A stretch of 64,000 bases of DNA from Selaginella tamariscina. Its lineage: Eukaryota; Streptophyta; Lycopodiopsida; Selaginellales; Selaginellaceae. The DNA is taken from positions 2,471,431 to 2,535,430 of the forward strand of contig PUQB01000001.1 of NCBI GenBank assembly GCA_003024785.1, in the 5' to 3' direction. Under the pieces are notes generated by a model that made no database searches, was not told the DNA's origin, and worked only from the letters and a program-made list of their open reading frames with translations. The position numbers were made by a program, and so were the translations under genes. Below, in pieces: positions 22,852 to 35,364 of this stretch (positions are counted from its first letter, which is position 1; the number at the start of each line of letters is the position of its first letter).

Positions 22852-25562
22852 GAAAAGATGTAACATCTATCTTATGGGCATACTGAACAACCTTCAAAAG
22901 AACAACTAGAGCCACGCTCTTCTGCTTGGCATATGGTTCTTCCTTCGTTGATAAACTCTGGAAACTGAGCAGATATTGCAAAGTGGCGGGCATCTGGATG
23001 AGTCTGAATTCCTATAAAACATAATACCTTATAGAATAATTACATTAACAATTGGTATAGAGACACAACATGCATAGCCGCATAACATAAGATGAGATAA
23101 TACGTAAATAAACTACATATAGATTTAACAGTATTCAATGCCCAAAGGATCTGGTCAAGACCTCAAAGCAAGATACCCCAATGCGGAGAAGCAATGATGG
23201 CATGACCACCGAACAAAGAGATGCTAGATAATGGGACAATATGAGCAAGAGGAGCAAATGTCCAACTTGGGAGCCAATCCTCAAAAACCACAAGAGTGGC
23301 CAACTCACAAGGTATGTGGTCCGTGAGAGTGGACCACATGCGTGAGGGACATACTACGAAGGCAATGATGGTTGGGCAGTGTCATCATTGCACAATCAAA
23401 ATGTAGGGATATATGCGTCAGTCACCTTAGATGACATCACTAGAACTGCCATATAAGACAACAAAAGTAGCTGGAGGGCTTATGTTCTCCCTTCATTTTA
23501 TAATAGGCACTTCCATGCTTAGCTCCTTCTTGCACTCCAATGCCATGCCCAAGAATGAATTGAGATGATCAGGCTCACGTTGATCAAGAAGTTTGGGGGC
23601 CCTATGGAGGACATAAAAGGATGGCCAAGCTAGTCTTCCCCAAATACTCCTAATTCATGAAGTTAATCGAGCTACTTGATGTGTGGCAAATTAGAAAGAA
23701 TATGCGCCTACTTGGATTTTTCAATCTGCCATGGGGACAAGTGGAGGAGTCGGGGGGCAATCTACTTCATTCAATTCGCCCAATTGGAGATCGACAAAAC
23801 CAAGCAATCTAAGATTCAATTTAATTTGGGAGGAAGCACATTCTACTACGTGGGAATTGATGAGCTAGTGACGGCCTTCCAACTATCGGAGGGTAGAGTG
23901 GCGTTGGACAACCTCTCGGAGCCCATGTATCGATGGTTCCCCAAGAAGAAGGAAGAAATCTTCTTGTGCAAGTTTAGCCTGTAGGAGGGAGAAGAGGTAG
24001 ATGAGTTCCTAACGCTTGTCAATTATATGTTCATAGGTAGAATGAAGAGAAGGATTGTCATGTGGCTGGTGAATGCACTATGTTGCACATGGGAGGGGAT
24101 ATAGCGAACTACCTCAAGCACTACATGATTCCTATGCTAACCCAAGGAGTGGAATTAGGAATGGGACCAAGCGGAAACTCTCAACAATCAGACACATCAA
24201 CATCATGATTGCCTAGTTGCTTAGCTAAGTCCAAACCCCTATACCCCAACAACTCAGGACCAATGCTATGGGACACCTAAAAAAGGGAGAGCAATTCGAG
24301 ATAAGCTGGATAGACAAGGGGAAGCACAGGAATCTACGAGAGAAGGAGCAAAGACCCCCAATGACAAAATCCATCCCAATGGTTCCCCTTTAGGTGGGTC
24401 CTCAATTACCCCCAAACCTATCGTAGGTAGCCCAACCATAGAGGCACGACACAAAGTTACAAGGGCCCTAACCCCAAGAACCGGTTGGACATGCATGACA
24501 ACCACCACCATCACCATCATCCAAACCCGAGGTCGGAGGAGAAGAGTCAAAGGTTTAGTTGTTGAGCACATACCATCACTTCCACCGAAATAGATGTTGG
24601 GCATTTTCGGCCATAAGGATCTCACAACTGCTTTTAGTAGGGTTAGAGAGGGGGTGGCAATTTACAACAACCTGGATCTTGAGTGTGTAACCAAGGAACA
24701 CGACGCCATTGTGGAAAGCTCACAGAACGATATTAGGCCGCCCGAGGAGATGCCAAGCAATACAACGTGCAAGTCATCCAAGGTGTTCAAGAGTGGGAAA
24801 AAACAGAGGAGGAATTAGTTGCCTACATCTTAGCGATTGCACAAGGACCTCCACAAGCGCAACCACAAGCAACTCCAGTGTGACCATGAGTATGTGGTGG
24901 CTGAGAGAGCTCGACAGGTCCAAAAGCTTGCTACAGGGCTAGAACAAAAGGAGGAGGAGCTCCATGAAGCATACAGGTCGGTGGCAACGACAAGAGTTGA
25001 GTTGTGCCAATTCGATGACAAGATCGCAATGTGCAATCGGGAATTGACTAAGGTGAAGGCACAACTAATTGTGCAAGACAGAGAGACCAAACAGAAAGAT
25101 CGGGCCATGGTTGTCCCACCCCAACATGATGAGAGCGTGGAACGAGTACGAACAGCCAAGGCCGAGATAGACTAGATGCTAACCACCATCAAGGAGAAGG
25201 AGGAGGAGCTACAACAAGCACATGAGTGAATCAAGGAGCTCAAGGCTCAGCTTGTGCAAAGCCAAGAACAGAACACAGGTCAGCCAAGCTCCAAAGGGCC
25301 ATCGAGCTCAAGGACACAACAATATTCACATTAGAGCTCAAACTAGAGGTGGCAAAGAAGGAAGCCACCACATACCACAAGCACTTTGGAGTGGGTAAAG
25401 GCTAAGGATGTGTTAATAAGTAAGTCCGAGCATCTAGTTGGTAGTGGTACGGCTACCAAACAGATAGACAGCGCACATGAGCAACGATTACAGATGGAGG
25501 CCAAGATTAGGGGCAATCAACCAACCTTGGCAACCTTAGAACGGCAACACGAGTGGATGGCA
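22852..25562 (+). pseudogene. Decayed retroelement-like region with coiled-coil ORF
   Basis: Open stretches on the plus strand occur at 23676-23984, 24594-24818, 24837-25175 and 25386-25562. The 24.8-25.6 kb part is rich in Glu, Gln, Lys and Arg with heptad-like spacing (QKLATGLEQKEEELHEAYRS), so it would form a coiled coil. 23676-23984 (KIQFNLGGSTFYYVG) is unrecognised. Its position, together with the neighbouring pol relic, suggests gag or another element-borne protein, but I cannot name a family. The reading frame continues past the inserted chromovirus (25568-27557) as IAIKQLQH. Confidence 0.5.
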
Positions 25563-25567
25563 ATAGC

Positions 25568-26080
25568 TGTCACGACCCGATATAGGATACAGGATACGGG
25601 TTGTAGGATTTTCCTATAAGATATTCCTACAGGGATTCCGGATACAAGATACAGTTGCAAGATATTCCTACAGGATATGCCTAGAGGATAAGGGACATGT
25701 GGACTCATCTTAGCCTCTACATGCATGCAGTCACTTTGCATGCATGCAACCACTTTTCACTCATGCCTAGATTAGCTCTTGGAGTTGTGAGCATAAAAGC
25801 TCCGACCTAATTGTTGTACAATCAGTTACTATCAACACCAGTTTTACTACGATCAATCTTGTCTTGTCTTACTCCTTGCTTCTTGTTCTTTCCTTGTCTC
25901 ACTCCTAGATCCTGTCCTGCTCTTGTCTTGCTCCCGAATCCTATCCTGATCCTATCTTGCTCCTGGATCCGTCTTGTTCCTGTTCCTAGTTCCTGTCCTG
26001 CTCTCGGTCCTGCTCCTGAGTCAAGCCTTCCTGTTCTTGGAATCCTGCTCTCTTCCTGGTTCCTGAATCGTGGCTTGACA
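25568..26080 (+). repeat. 5' LTR of the deleted chromovirus
   Basis: 513 bp, starting TGTCACGACC and ending CTTGACA. The first third has tandem GATACAGGATAC-like and TTCCTACAGGAT repeats. TGCATGCATGCA-type palindromes follow (about 25717-25750). The last third is CT-rich with repeated CCTGTCCTGCTC and GATCC motifs. A TATA-like GCATAAAAGC is at about 25790. Confidence 0.95.
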
Positions 26081-26179
26081 GTTTGATAGTAACTGCTTTT
26101 ATAACTCTCCATTTTCCAACTACTTTTTTTTCCTTGATTCTTTTCCTTCGTTTTCCTCCTTTTTCTTTTATAGATCATG

Positions 26180-27052
26180 GCTGAATTTGAGCACTTTCAA
26201 CGTGAGCACCAAATGTTGCTTCCTTCAAGGCTGCTGTGCAGGCTCTCTCTCAAGCATCAGTGGTTCCCTCTTCATCGAACTTTTCTTCGGAACCAATATC
26301 TTCGTTGCTTCATCAGTTACAAGCAGGACAACTGGTTGGACCTTCTTCCAATGGCGGAGTTTGCCTACAACAACTCCGTTCACGCATCTACATGACAAAC
26401 ACCTTTCTTTGCTCTTACAGGCCACCATCCACGTTTTGACTTTGCTCCTCCTGCTTCTCCTTCTTCCGCTCCTGCAGTACAGGATCGTCTCCAGCATCTT
26501 CGTCAGGTACAGAATGATCTCCGGGTTCATCTTCAACAGGCACAGGAATGATACAAGCATCATGCTGATGCTCACCGTCAGCCGGCACCTGCATACAAGA
26601 TTGGTGATCTCGTGTGGCTTCTTCGTCAACATATTCGCACCAACATGCCTTCTTCTAAGTTGGATTTTCAACGATTGGGCCCTTACAGGATTGTGGCGGA
26701 GGTCAATCCTATAGCTTTTCGACTCGAGTTACCATTTATGGTGAAACTTCATCCTGTGTTTCACACTTCCTTGTTAGAGCCGTATCATCCTTCTTCTCTT
26801 CCCGGTCGTGCTTCTTCTCCTCCCCCTCCTGTGGTCATTGACAATGAACCTGAGTACGAAGTTGCAGCCTTCCTTAATTCTCGTCTTCATCGCCGCCAAC
26901 TCCAATACTTAGTGGATTGGAAAGGTTATTTACATACTGATCGCACTTGGGAACCTGCATCCAACTTACTCCATGTTTCTTCCAAAGTTACTACTTTCCA
27001 TCGATATTATCCTACTAAACCAGGTCCCAAGACTCGTGGAACTCGTCTTTAA
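26180..27052 (+). pseudogene. Integrase C-terminus and chromodomain of the chromovirus
   Basis: Frames at 26310-26395 ([16 protein letters not shown], the end of the integrase core) and 26404-27052 are separated by a stop after NNSVHAST. The second part carries the integrase C-terminal fold (YKIGDLVWLL, LGPYRIVAEV, HPVFHTSLLEPY) and ends in a chromodomain (YLVDWKGY, then TWEPASNLLH). Chromodomains of chromoviruses recognise modified histones and steer integration into heterochromatin. The sequence immediately before the core is missing. The stop at 27050-27052 lies just before the 3' LTR, as is normal. Confidence 0.9.
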
Positions 27053-27063
27053 GGAGGAGGTGC

Positions 27064-27557
27064 TGTCACGACCCGATATAGGATACAGGATACGGGTTGC
27101 AGGATTTTCCTACAGGGATTCCGGATACAGGATATGGTTGCAGGATATTCCTACATGATATGCCTAGAGGATAAGGGACATGTGGACTCATCTTAGCCTC
27201 TACATGCATGCAGTCACTTTGCATGCATGCAACGCACTCATGCCTAGATTAGCTCTTGGAGTTGTGAGCATAAAAGCTCCGACCTAATTGTTGTACAATC
27301 AGTTATTATCAACACCAGTCTTACTACGATCAATCTTGTTTTGTCTTGCTCCTTGCTTCTTGTTCTCTCCTTGTTTCGCTCCTGGATCCTGTCCTGCTCC
27401 TGTCTTGCTCCCGGATCCTATCCTGATCCTGTCTTGCTCCTGGATCCGTCCTGTTCCTGTTCCTAGTTCCTGTCCTGCTCTTGGTCCTGCTCCTGAGTCA
27501 AGCCTTCATGTTCTTGGAATCTTGCTCTCTTCCTGGTTCCTAGATCGTGGTTTGACA
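27064..27557 (+). repeat. 3' LTR of the deleted chromovirus
   Basis: 494 bp, matching the 5' LTR with short deletions in the palindrome region (near 27230) and scattered substitutions. Followed by the ATAGC target duplication. Confidence 0.95.
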
Positions 27558-27562
27558 ATAGC

Positions 27563-29135
27563 TATCAAGCAGCTTCAACATTAGGCTACATCTGATCGTT
27601 TGGACCAACCACCAAGTTATAAAGGATGGCACATATGGGGGATGCATGTTACCAAGGCTACAAACAAGTACCACCTGACCTGGCGAGTAGTGGGGAGGGG
27701 TCCTTCTAGTTCATCTTCATCTTGTGTCTTGAACAAGTGCTCAGATAGAAGTCTTGGGTGTCGGCCACCCACCCAGGATGGGCCACATTGTAATCCCAAT
27801 CTGCAACACATATATCTTCCCTTTTGTGCTTGTTACAGCCCAACCTCCCAAAGAGTCTCTCTCTCTCAACCCCTAGAACAAGCCTACAATTCGCGGCAGA
27901 ACTCCAAACCTCCTATATATGGACCCTTGCTTTGTCTGGGTAGAGGCCACCATTGCATATTCAAATAGAACCCATGAACGATTGAACCTCTAGCTCAGAA
28001 CCCCAAGACTGGACATTAACAATAACATCCTAGTGACCATCAGAACCACATGTGTTCACCCCACATTTGACCTACAAAGTCCCCAACGACCAAAGTAATT
28101 TTTTTTAACAATATCTTTGCAAATCCTAAATTTTTCTAACAATATTTCTAGAATGCGTGTCTATTGTTCTTCCTCCGCCAGCAAACTCACATTCTCACAT
28201 GGAATCGTCGTCTACGTCCGATCCTCCACAACCTCCCCACTTGACCTATTAACACCCCCCAATCCTTGAGCTTGATTTTTGAGCATGTTTGTGAAGATCC
28301 CATGTGGCACCACAAGTGCCACAGGAGACAAGAACAGGTTATATGTGACTTAGAGGCAGTTTTTGGTGTTGGTGTTGGAGGTGCCTTTCTTAGTGAAAAT
28401 TTGACAAAGATTGGTCATAACCGTATAAAGAAGTTAAGTGGGATGGTGATGCCGAATGATGTAAAAGCACATTGAAGGTTGAAAACTGGAGTATGAGGAT
28501 GCATATCACATATCTAACAAGCGATCCTGAAGTTGACACAAGCAAATAAAGGCATGCTAGAAGCAAAGTAATGAAGAAGAACAAGAGTGGTTCTAGTGGT
28601 ATTTCTGGGGTAAACAAGACTCTAGTAAGTACAGTGCAAGCTGTTTTTTAATTAAGCATCATTAGAAAGTCTAATTGGCTGATTTGTCTGAAGAAGCACA
28701 ACCTGACAAGAAAGCAGTTTGCTATAGTCGGGGTATTGAATGACAGCAAGAGAAGAACGTTGCTGAAGTGATTGTGAAAACAAGAAATTATTAGGGGGAT
28801 ATCGTATTTTTTATAGTAGCGTTTTGTGGGAAAACAAATTTCCGTTTTTGTTGAACTACTAATACTTATAAAATTAATTGCACAGAACAAAAAATGCTAT
28901 AAAGGAACTTACAATTATTATATACATATTATGTCACAATATTTATGCAAAAAATATGTTTTGACTACGATTTCAGACACTCTACTTGGACTACTTCAGT
29001 TTTGAAGATCTAACGACGTTACTATTTGTACAGTGAGACTTTTCAGGCTGCCCCAGCTTGTATCGGTGAACAACGTTACTGAATCGTGCACACAGGAACT
29101 GAAAACAACCTAGATCAACATGTCACAAAAAACAA
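27563..29135. other. Old repeat-derived sequence, no gene recognised
   Basis: 27563-28000 continues the broken coiled-coil region, with open but unrecognised frames (27600-27968). 28266-28475 has a short open frame (CEDPMWHHKCHRR) of no known family, followed by stops. 28640-29135 is AT-rich. Nothing here is supportable as a gene. Confidence 0.5.
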
Positions 29136-29891
29136 CATAGAATTAAGTGAGATACACCTAGCCGTGTGAAGTTGTTAAACAGCAAGTATTAAGTGTATAC
29201 ATAATTGTATATATTTAGCACACACACACACACACACACGTATAAACTACAGAGAAATAATAGTTTTAATAGTAAAATAATATAAAAACTAAAAGAACAT
29301 TAGAACTTTTATGCCCCATTCCGGATCCATCATTACTTTTGAAATTACATTAAGAGATGTTTAAACATTCAATAATTATAATTCTAACACAAATAATCGA
29401 ATGAGCCAACCGTACTGAATCATTATACATTATGTGTGCGTGTGTGTGTAAACCAAGTAATTTTACATGCTCATCAAAATCAAATATTATCATTAATTAT
29501 AATTATTATAAATTTGATTTATACATTTGCATCATATATTAATACACAGCTATTTATTCTTAAACAAGATGAAAGGACATTGACATATTGTTGCCTTGCA
29601 AAATTAACAGTAAGAAATGCACAGAATCTGCCTTCCTATATATGTATATATATAAGGCAAACAGAAAACAAGTATATGAACTTGTTTTACATGTATTTAT
29701 AAACACGCTTACGCCCACACACGTAGTAAATAGGGACAACCATAACAAAGATTAAATAATAACAAGTACATCGTGTGGTCAATTGATATGAAAATGTGAA
29801 TTTGAACTTAAATAGGCGGGAAAGACTACAAATTCATGTATATTTAAAGCCAGGGAAAGAAACATGTTTTATTAACAAAAAGATCAAACAT
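29136..29891. repeat. BTB-gene flank, inverted copy of 12905-13345
   Basis: 29165-29560 is the reverse complement, with differences, of the flank at 12905-13345. 29660-29880 holds the 3' flank of the BTB copy (AAACAGAAAACAAGTATATG, GTGAATTTGAACTTAAATAG). That block recurs in direct orientation at 38920-39470, left of the MULE insertion. A CA run lies at 29219-29240. No gene lies here. Confidence 0.75.
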
Positions 29892-31451
29892 CTAAAACTC
29901 CTTGGCCATGCGAACTATGGAAAGAGAGAGGTTTACCGTAAGAGTATCATCCTTAAGATAGCCATCATGTCGTATTTCAGTTAGTGAAATAAATTGATCA
30001 ATTCCAGACCGTCTGGTATTCTCATCAACCACCTTATGTCGGTAAGCTGCAAGAATACACGCATGAATTCATATAAACCACGAATCAAACTTATATACAA
30101 ATTGCTTACCTATGCTATTAGTGTGTATACTCCTCTGTCTCCTTAGGAATGCTGAATTCAACATTCAAGACATGTCCAAGAGTTGTATCTGCGACGGCTT
30201 CGAGAAGCAAAGACAAGTAGCCAATGTGTTTATAAGCAGACAGTTTCCTGTAAAGTTGTTAAAAGCTGTTACATACTCCTTAAAACAATAACAAAAGTAC
30301 CAGTCGGAGCCTGCAGCCTCAAACACATCTGAACTCATGGAGCGATTTTGATAAGAGAAGTTCTTGATCTTCCATGTGAAATTCTTATGCATTTGAAGAT
30401 TCTCAATCTTCTCAAACTTCGAAATGAAGCCACGTATCAATCTTGGCACGCACATGTAGCCATACTCCTCGAGAGCGCTGGCTTCAAAGATATACATCAG
30501 TTCCCGCGTCGACATGTCCCCATAGTTGATGTATGGGATTACTTCGCCAAGAGCTCTCTCTTTGTCGCATTCATTGGTAAAGGTCTCATCAGCCCAGCTC
30601 ATGGTCACATCATGAACTTTATTTATATCGATGGCCTTCTTCTTCACAAGAAGGTCGAAAACACCAACAGGTAAACCTCTTACGTCACTTCACAGGTCAT
30701 ACACACACATAGTTTGTCAATACAATATTACACACACATATGTACCTTGCGTTCGTAATCTTATTCTGCAGAAAGAATTCTTCAGCCTTAACTTTCAGAG
30801 GGCTCACGGCGTCTGTTGAAGGCAATCGAACCACACATTGTATCGCAACGTCTACACTCATAGGGAGTCTCAAGAGCTTTTCCAAACAAGCTTCCACACA
30901 ACACTGTGATAGAAACTTGTCCCCCACAAGAAGAACATCCAACAGCTCATGATGGTTCAGAGTTCCACTCAACTCTCCAAGGTACAGAAATTTCAGAAAT
31001 TCCACAGTCGCAGTTGCCTCTGCAAAATAATAACTTATTAAGAAACTGGGCATTGTCTGATAGCAAGGGAAGACACCTGAATCACTGTCTACTTGGACTT
31101 GCAGTCCCCGTCCTTCCGATTCTTTCATTCCACTCGTAAATAGCTGTTCATGTCATATATTAGATGATCAACACATACAACTCGTTCCAGAGTGAGAACT
31201 ATACATGCAGAAAACTTTCTGGACGATCACAGACATACACACACTCTCTCCCTCGCACAAACCAACAAGATTCACATCATATCATACACAACAAGCCCAC
31301 GGAACGGATTAACCTTCTTGAAGAAGTCGCTATGCTGGGACAAAGTCAAGGAGTTAACATAAATTCTCTCTGTTTTACCGGAGTTGCTTAGGTGGAGGAT
31401 CCTATCGGAGAACTGCTCGTTGTTGAAACCAAATCCTGGAAAGCCCTTCAT
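29892..31451 (-). CDS. BTB-BACK-MATH protein, second copy, probably C-terminally damaged
   Basis: The inverted paralogue of the gene at 13717, with the same exons. The start at 31451 (MKGFPGFGFNNEQFSDR) leads to exon 1 ending FFKK. Exon 2 (LFTSGMKESEGRG) is near 31070-31140. Exon 3 (EATATVEFLKFLYLG to FFLQNKITNAR) is near 30746-31020. Exon 4 carries KKKAIDINKV and the MATH start NFTWKIKNFSYQN. The small intron after GSDW and the exon with GYLSLLLEAV follow. Near 30115-30125 that exon reads TAA TAG after EEYTH, where the third copy has an open codon, so the final MATH segment (29892-30050) seems cut off. Either the exon is skipped or the protein is truncated by about 60 residues. The BTB and BACK parts are intact. 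Confidence 0.7.
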
Positions 31452-32420
31452 TCCTTCAGCTTCACTCCCTCGACTCAACCTGAAAACAGGGGACTCGATC
31501 ACGATCTAAGGGATTTTTTTTTGAAACATTTAATGTGATAACAATATATTTAATATTTTTTGATATTATTTGTATACGTGTCATATGATCGAAGTTCGAG
31601 ACAAATATTTCAAAATAATGGTGGTTTCCAACGCAGGTCGATAATCAAAACTATACTGGACATTAATAGTAGACTATATATAGATTTGATTGTTAGTAAG
31701 TAAATTGTTAAACTTAAGACGGAAGTATTAAATATTAACACGTGGAAACAAATTTGTGAATTAAATAACTCTTCACACGTTCAGTGATAAAAGGAAAAAT
31801 CTCAAATATAAAAGAGTAATAATTAAAGTTATATTATTTCTTTTTGTTTGTTTAGCAAGTTAGAATTTGGTTATAAATTAAAATCTTCTTTGTATAAATG
31901 TTTTTACTCATTATTGTTTTGTTTCTTTAAATCTGTAATATGTTAAAGTACAATCTGCTATAGAAACTTCTTAATAAACTGCTTTTTTTCCGAAGCAAAA
32001 TGCCTGTTTTGGTTACTAAAGAAAACTTTAAATTCTATGTATATATTAAATATAGTATTACTTTAAAATTTTGTGGTATATAACTTCAAACATAATCAAT
32101 TAAACTTATATTGTAATTTATGACATCTAGTAATGTTTGCTTTTTTATAAGATTTATGATAATTTATTAAATATTAAATATTATATTATTATGTTTAATT
32201 AGTAGGATTTATTACATTATTTAAATTAAGTATTGTGAGAGTTTGGAATACAGAATTAACCCGTACCGATGATTATTAAAAATCCCACCATGTATATGGC
32301 ATAGTTATACACCTAGACTTAATATCATCCCTTCCTCTTGGATGGATGGAAGGTTGATAGGATTCTCTTGTAGATGGCTCGGATCTAAAAGAACATTAGG
32401 AGGAGGCATCGGTAGATTCG
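31452..32420. other. Upstream flank of the second BTB copy
   Basis: AT-rich. 31520-31650 is the inverted counterpart of 13500-13640 and resembles 49970-50085, so it is the shared upstream region of this gene family. From 31700 to 32330 nothing is recognisable. Confidence 0.6.
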
Positions 32421-32429
32421 TATGCAGCA

Positions 32430-32660
32430 TAACTAGTTCTTAACCTTGTTGCACAAAACGCTTCAAATGTTGTGCACAATCTTTGGAAGATTGAGTTGAA
32501 TGTTATGCCAAACCTTATAAATTTGCAGTCCTACTTGCCACATCACCTAATATGGTCCAAAAAAACCACCAAACCATGTACTTTAAGCTTGGGAAAATGA
32601 GCCAACACTAACTCATCCACTTTGTACTCTACAAGTGGATGATGATAAGAATTATAGTGT
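32430..32660 (-). pseudogene. Gypsy integrase C-terminal relic, minus copy
   Basis: On the minus strand this reads YKVDELVLAHFPKLKV, which fits the YKVGDLVLVYFP segment at the integrase C-terminus of Ty3/gypsy elements. Stops follow. Its partner in opposite orientation lies at 33840-34150. Confidence 0.65.
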
Positions 32661-33472
32661 CGTTGTTGTTCTACTTATGTGCAGCCCAACTGTTTTGCAA
32701 ACTTCGCTAGGATTAATGGAAGAATGCATGTCAAATACTGATCCTAGGACTTAGCATCAATAGCTCGTGACAAGCGCGAAGATAGACCCAACTATATCAG
32801 TAACACCGGGTCATAATCATATAAGAATTTATATAGTGAAGTACTAATGGAACTTTATATTCTAATGACATAAGCATGTTTGAGAGACGGCATTCGAATT
32901 CGAATGTTAAAAGTTTATGTATTTTGTAATCATCCCCTTAAAAGTTATAATGAATCATTTTACCAAACTATTTATTTAAGAATTATTAGTACTTGTGAAA
33001 GCGTGGCATATCCCAACCGAGACGTTAAGACATGAAATGCTTCAGACATAAATACAAGACTATTGTTTAAGAAAATTCGTTTTGGATAAAATATTGGAAC
33101 ACTACCCAATTAAGGAGAAAGTGACGCATTAATAAGAGCATCAACTTTCTCCCAAGTTAGGTAGTCAAAAGCAATAATGACATACTCATTTTCACTAGTT
33201 AACTATGAAAAAGGTCTCATCAACTTAAACATCACCAATGTAAACAGATGAAAAACTGTAATTGACTTCAACTATCTTCTGAAGTACAATGGGGAGTATT
33301 ACAAACTTAACACCACATACCACTATGCACGTATTAAATCACATCTCATTACAATAGAAAGATCTGCATAGCTTCTCAATCACACAAGAATGTCTCATGT
33401 GCCTGCTGAGAACATGAGAGTCATGGTAAGCGAGGAGGAAATGTGGAATGAAGGTCGAAAGCACATATTATA

Positions 33473-33545
33473 CCTTTTCAAATACTCCAATGGATTGAGA
33501 ACCATTCACGAGAGTATATGTTACCATAGTATCTATAATCAAAAC
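33473..33545 (-). pseudogene. Kinesin stalk exon fragment
   Basis: A near copy of the kinesin exon at about 9668-9735 (reverse strand TYTLVNG then a Glu-Lys end). The shared plus-strand block includes ACCATTCACGAGAGTATATG at both places. It lies in the same orientation as the parent gene and is embedded in retroelement relics. Confidence 0.85.
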
Positions 33546-33839
33546 CTTCAAAGATATGATCGTGAAGTATGTGAACTTTCAACATTCGGATTGGGATGGT
33601 TATTTACCGTTTCTCCAATATGCTTGTCACTAGAGTATAAAGTTCCGTTGGTACTTCCTTATATAAGCTCTTCTATGGTCATGACCCGATGTTGCCAATG
33701 GAGTTGGGTCTGCCTTCTTAGTTACCGCGAGCTACTGATGTTAGGTCATGAGATCGGTATCTAATGAGCATTCTTTCATTGGTTCGTGTGGAGTCAACAG
33801 AACACTTGGCCACGTACAAGTGGAACAACAATAACGCTA

Positions 33840-34150
33840 CAATCGTCCTCCAGTTGATGAACTTATGTTGGTTCATTTTTCTAAGCTTACAGTACGTGGT
33901 TTAGTTAAGAGTCTCCTTCCTTAGTGGAAAGGACCTACGACAAGTAAGGTCGCAAGTTTATGAGGTTTAGCACAACATTCAACCTGATCCTCCGGAGATT
34001 GTACACATGCAACAGTTGAAGCATTTTTTGTAACGTGAACAAATTGTGCCGCCTACAATGCTTCTTCCTGATGTTCCTCCAGATCCGGGCCCATCTACCA
34101 GAGAACCTAACCAACTTACATCCTTCCAAGAGGAGGGGATGATGTAATAT
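33840..34150 (+). pseudogene. Gypsy integrase C-terminal relic, plus copy
   Basis: Reads DELMLVHFSKLTVRGL then a broken LLP-WKGP segment, parallel to the minus copy at 32430-32660. It ends with CCAAGAGGAGGGGATGATGT, the purine-rich end (polypurine-tract-like, LTR-proximal) common in gypsy elements. Heavily decayed. Confidence 0.65.
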
Positions 34151-34439
34151 TCATGATGTGTACGGCTGCATGTGCACATACTATTATTAAAGTAATGAGT
34201 TTTGATAACTGTCGGATTAGTTTCAATTTGGACCACTCACTCATGTATATAAATTAAGGTTCTTGAACTAATGAATGTACACATTTCTATATTCCAAGCT
34301 CTAACATATGCTTAATACTTGCGATTTAAAACATCTATATATAACTATGTATTAATATATCACGCACATTGTATAGCACGGTCTTTTAGAGCTAGATCGG
34401 GTTATGCTATTTTAAAGTTTATTTTAGTATTTAAAATTA

Positions 34440-34916
34440 GGGAAAATTACATTTATATTCTTGAAATTTAAAATATTTACATATATACCATTATAAGTTT
34501 TATATTTATATATATACCTTTTAAAAGTTGTAAATTTAAATATATACCCTTAAAAAACTTCAATTATAATATTCTGACTTTTAAAATAACAATATTAATT
34601 AAAATATATTTTCAAATTCATAATATATTACAAATGAAATAATAAAGTTTAATATTAAATGTTAAAAAATTGTCATAATAAAAAATGAAATATTGTTTAA
34701 AATAAATATATTTATTGTGATATATATTAATAAGTTGCATTTTGGACTTAAATATAATAAAATATAAATTTTTATTGATTTTTAAAATGTTTTTTAATTT
34801 TTAATTTTGAAATTTATGAAGTTTTAAATTGAAATTTTAAAACTATATATGTAAATAAAACTTCTAAGGATATATATGTAAATGATAAATTTTAGGGAAA
34901 TAAATGTAATTTTCCC
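34440..34916. mobile_element. MITE-like foldback element
   Basis: The left end GGGAAAATTACATTTAT at 34440 is matched by its inverse at 34900-34916. The similarity continues inward for about 50 bases (TTTACATATATA on both arms). The interior is almost entirely A and T, with no reading frame. The length is 477 bp. Sequence on both sides is AT-rich, so the target duplication is ambiguous. Confidence 0.75.
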
Positions 34917-34984
34917 ATAAATTATAATGTATATTTATTCAACATACTAAAAACACGATAAAGTAAAGGAATTTGCCAGAGGAA

Positions 34985-35105
34985 GATTTGAGCCAAGGAT
35001 TTAAAAAAAAAACATGAATAAGTATGATTCAAGCTAAAAGAATGTGTAGAAATGACCTTGAAATTGAACCGATCGGCGTGGATGCAGCATGCACAAAGCA
35101 GTCGA
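34985..35105 (-). pseudogene. Kinesin first-exon and intron fragment
   Basis: Parallels 12230-12440. It has the intron minisatellite unit, then AGAAATGACCTTGAAATTGA against AGAAATGACCTTAAAATCAA, then part of exon 1. No open frame remains. A TG run follows at 35140-35168. Confidence 0.75.
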
Positions 35106-35139
35106 CATTCCCTTTATGTAACATGATCATATTAAATAA

Positions 35140-35170
<31 letters not shown>

Positions 35171-35364
35171 AACACCTTCAGCCTAAAGAATAATAAATCA
35201 TAATAAGAAATATGGGTTTGTTGTTGAGAAAAACGAATGGTGGCCATGTGTCATGACCAAATCATGTGTGAATGGATTTGGTTAAGAACTAGTTTTGATG
35301 CATTCTGCATGTACCGGCATCTTGGATGTCTACACACACACACGAGTGTATATATAAAAGATAT

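Larger units (their letters stand above)
25568..27557 (+). mobile_element. Internally deleted Ty3/gypsy chromovirus with two LTRs
   Basis: The two LTRs (25568-26080 and 27064-27557) both start TGTCACGACC and end TTGACA. The target duplication ATAGC is present at 25563-25567 and 27558-27562. The internal part is under 1 kb. It has a short gag-like start ([12 protein letters not shown] at 26177), then the integrase C-terminus and a chromodomain. Protease, reverse transcriptase and RNase H are absent, so the copy can only move with outside help. The insertion splits an older coiled-coil reading frame, so this is a nested, younger event. The LTRs differ at a modest number of sites. Confidence 0.95.
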
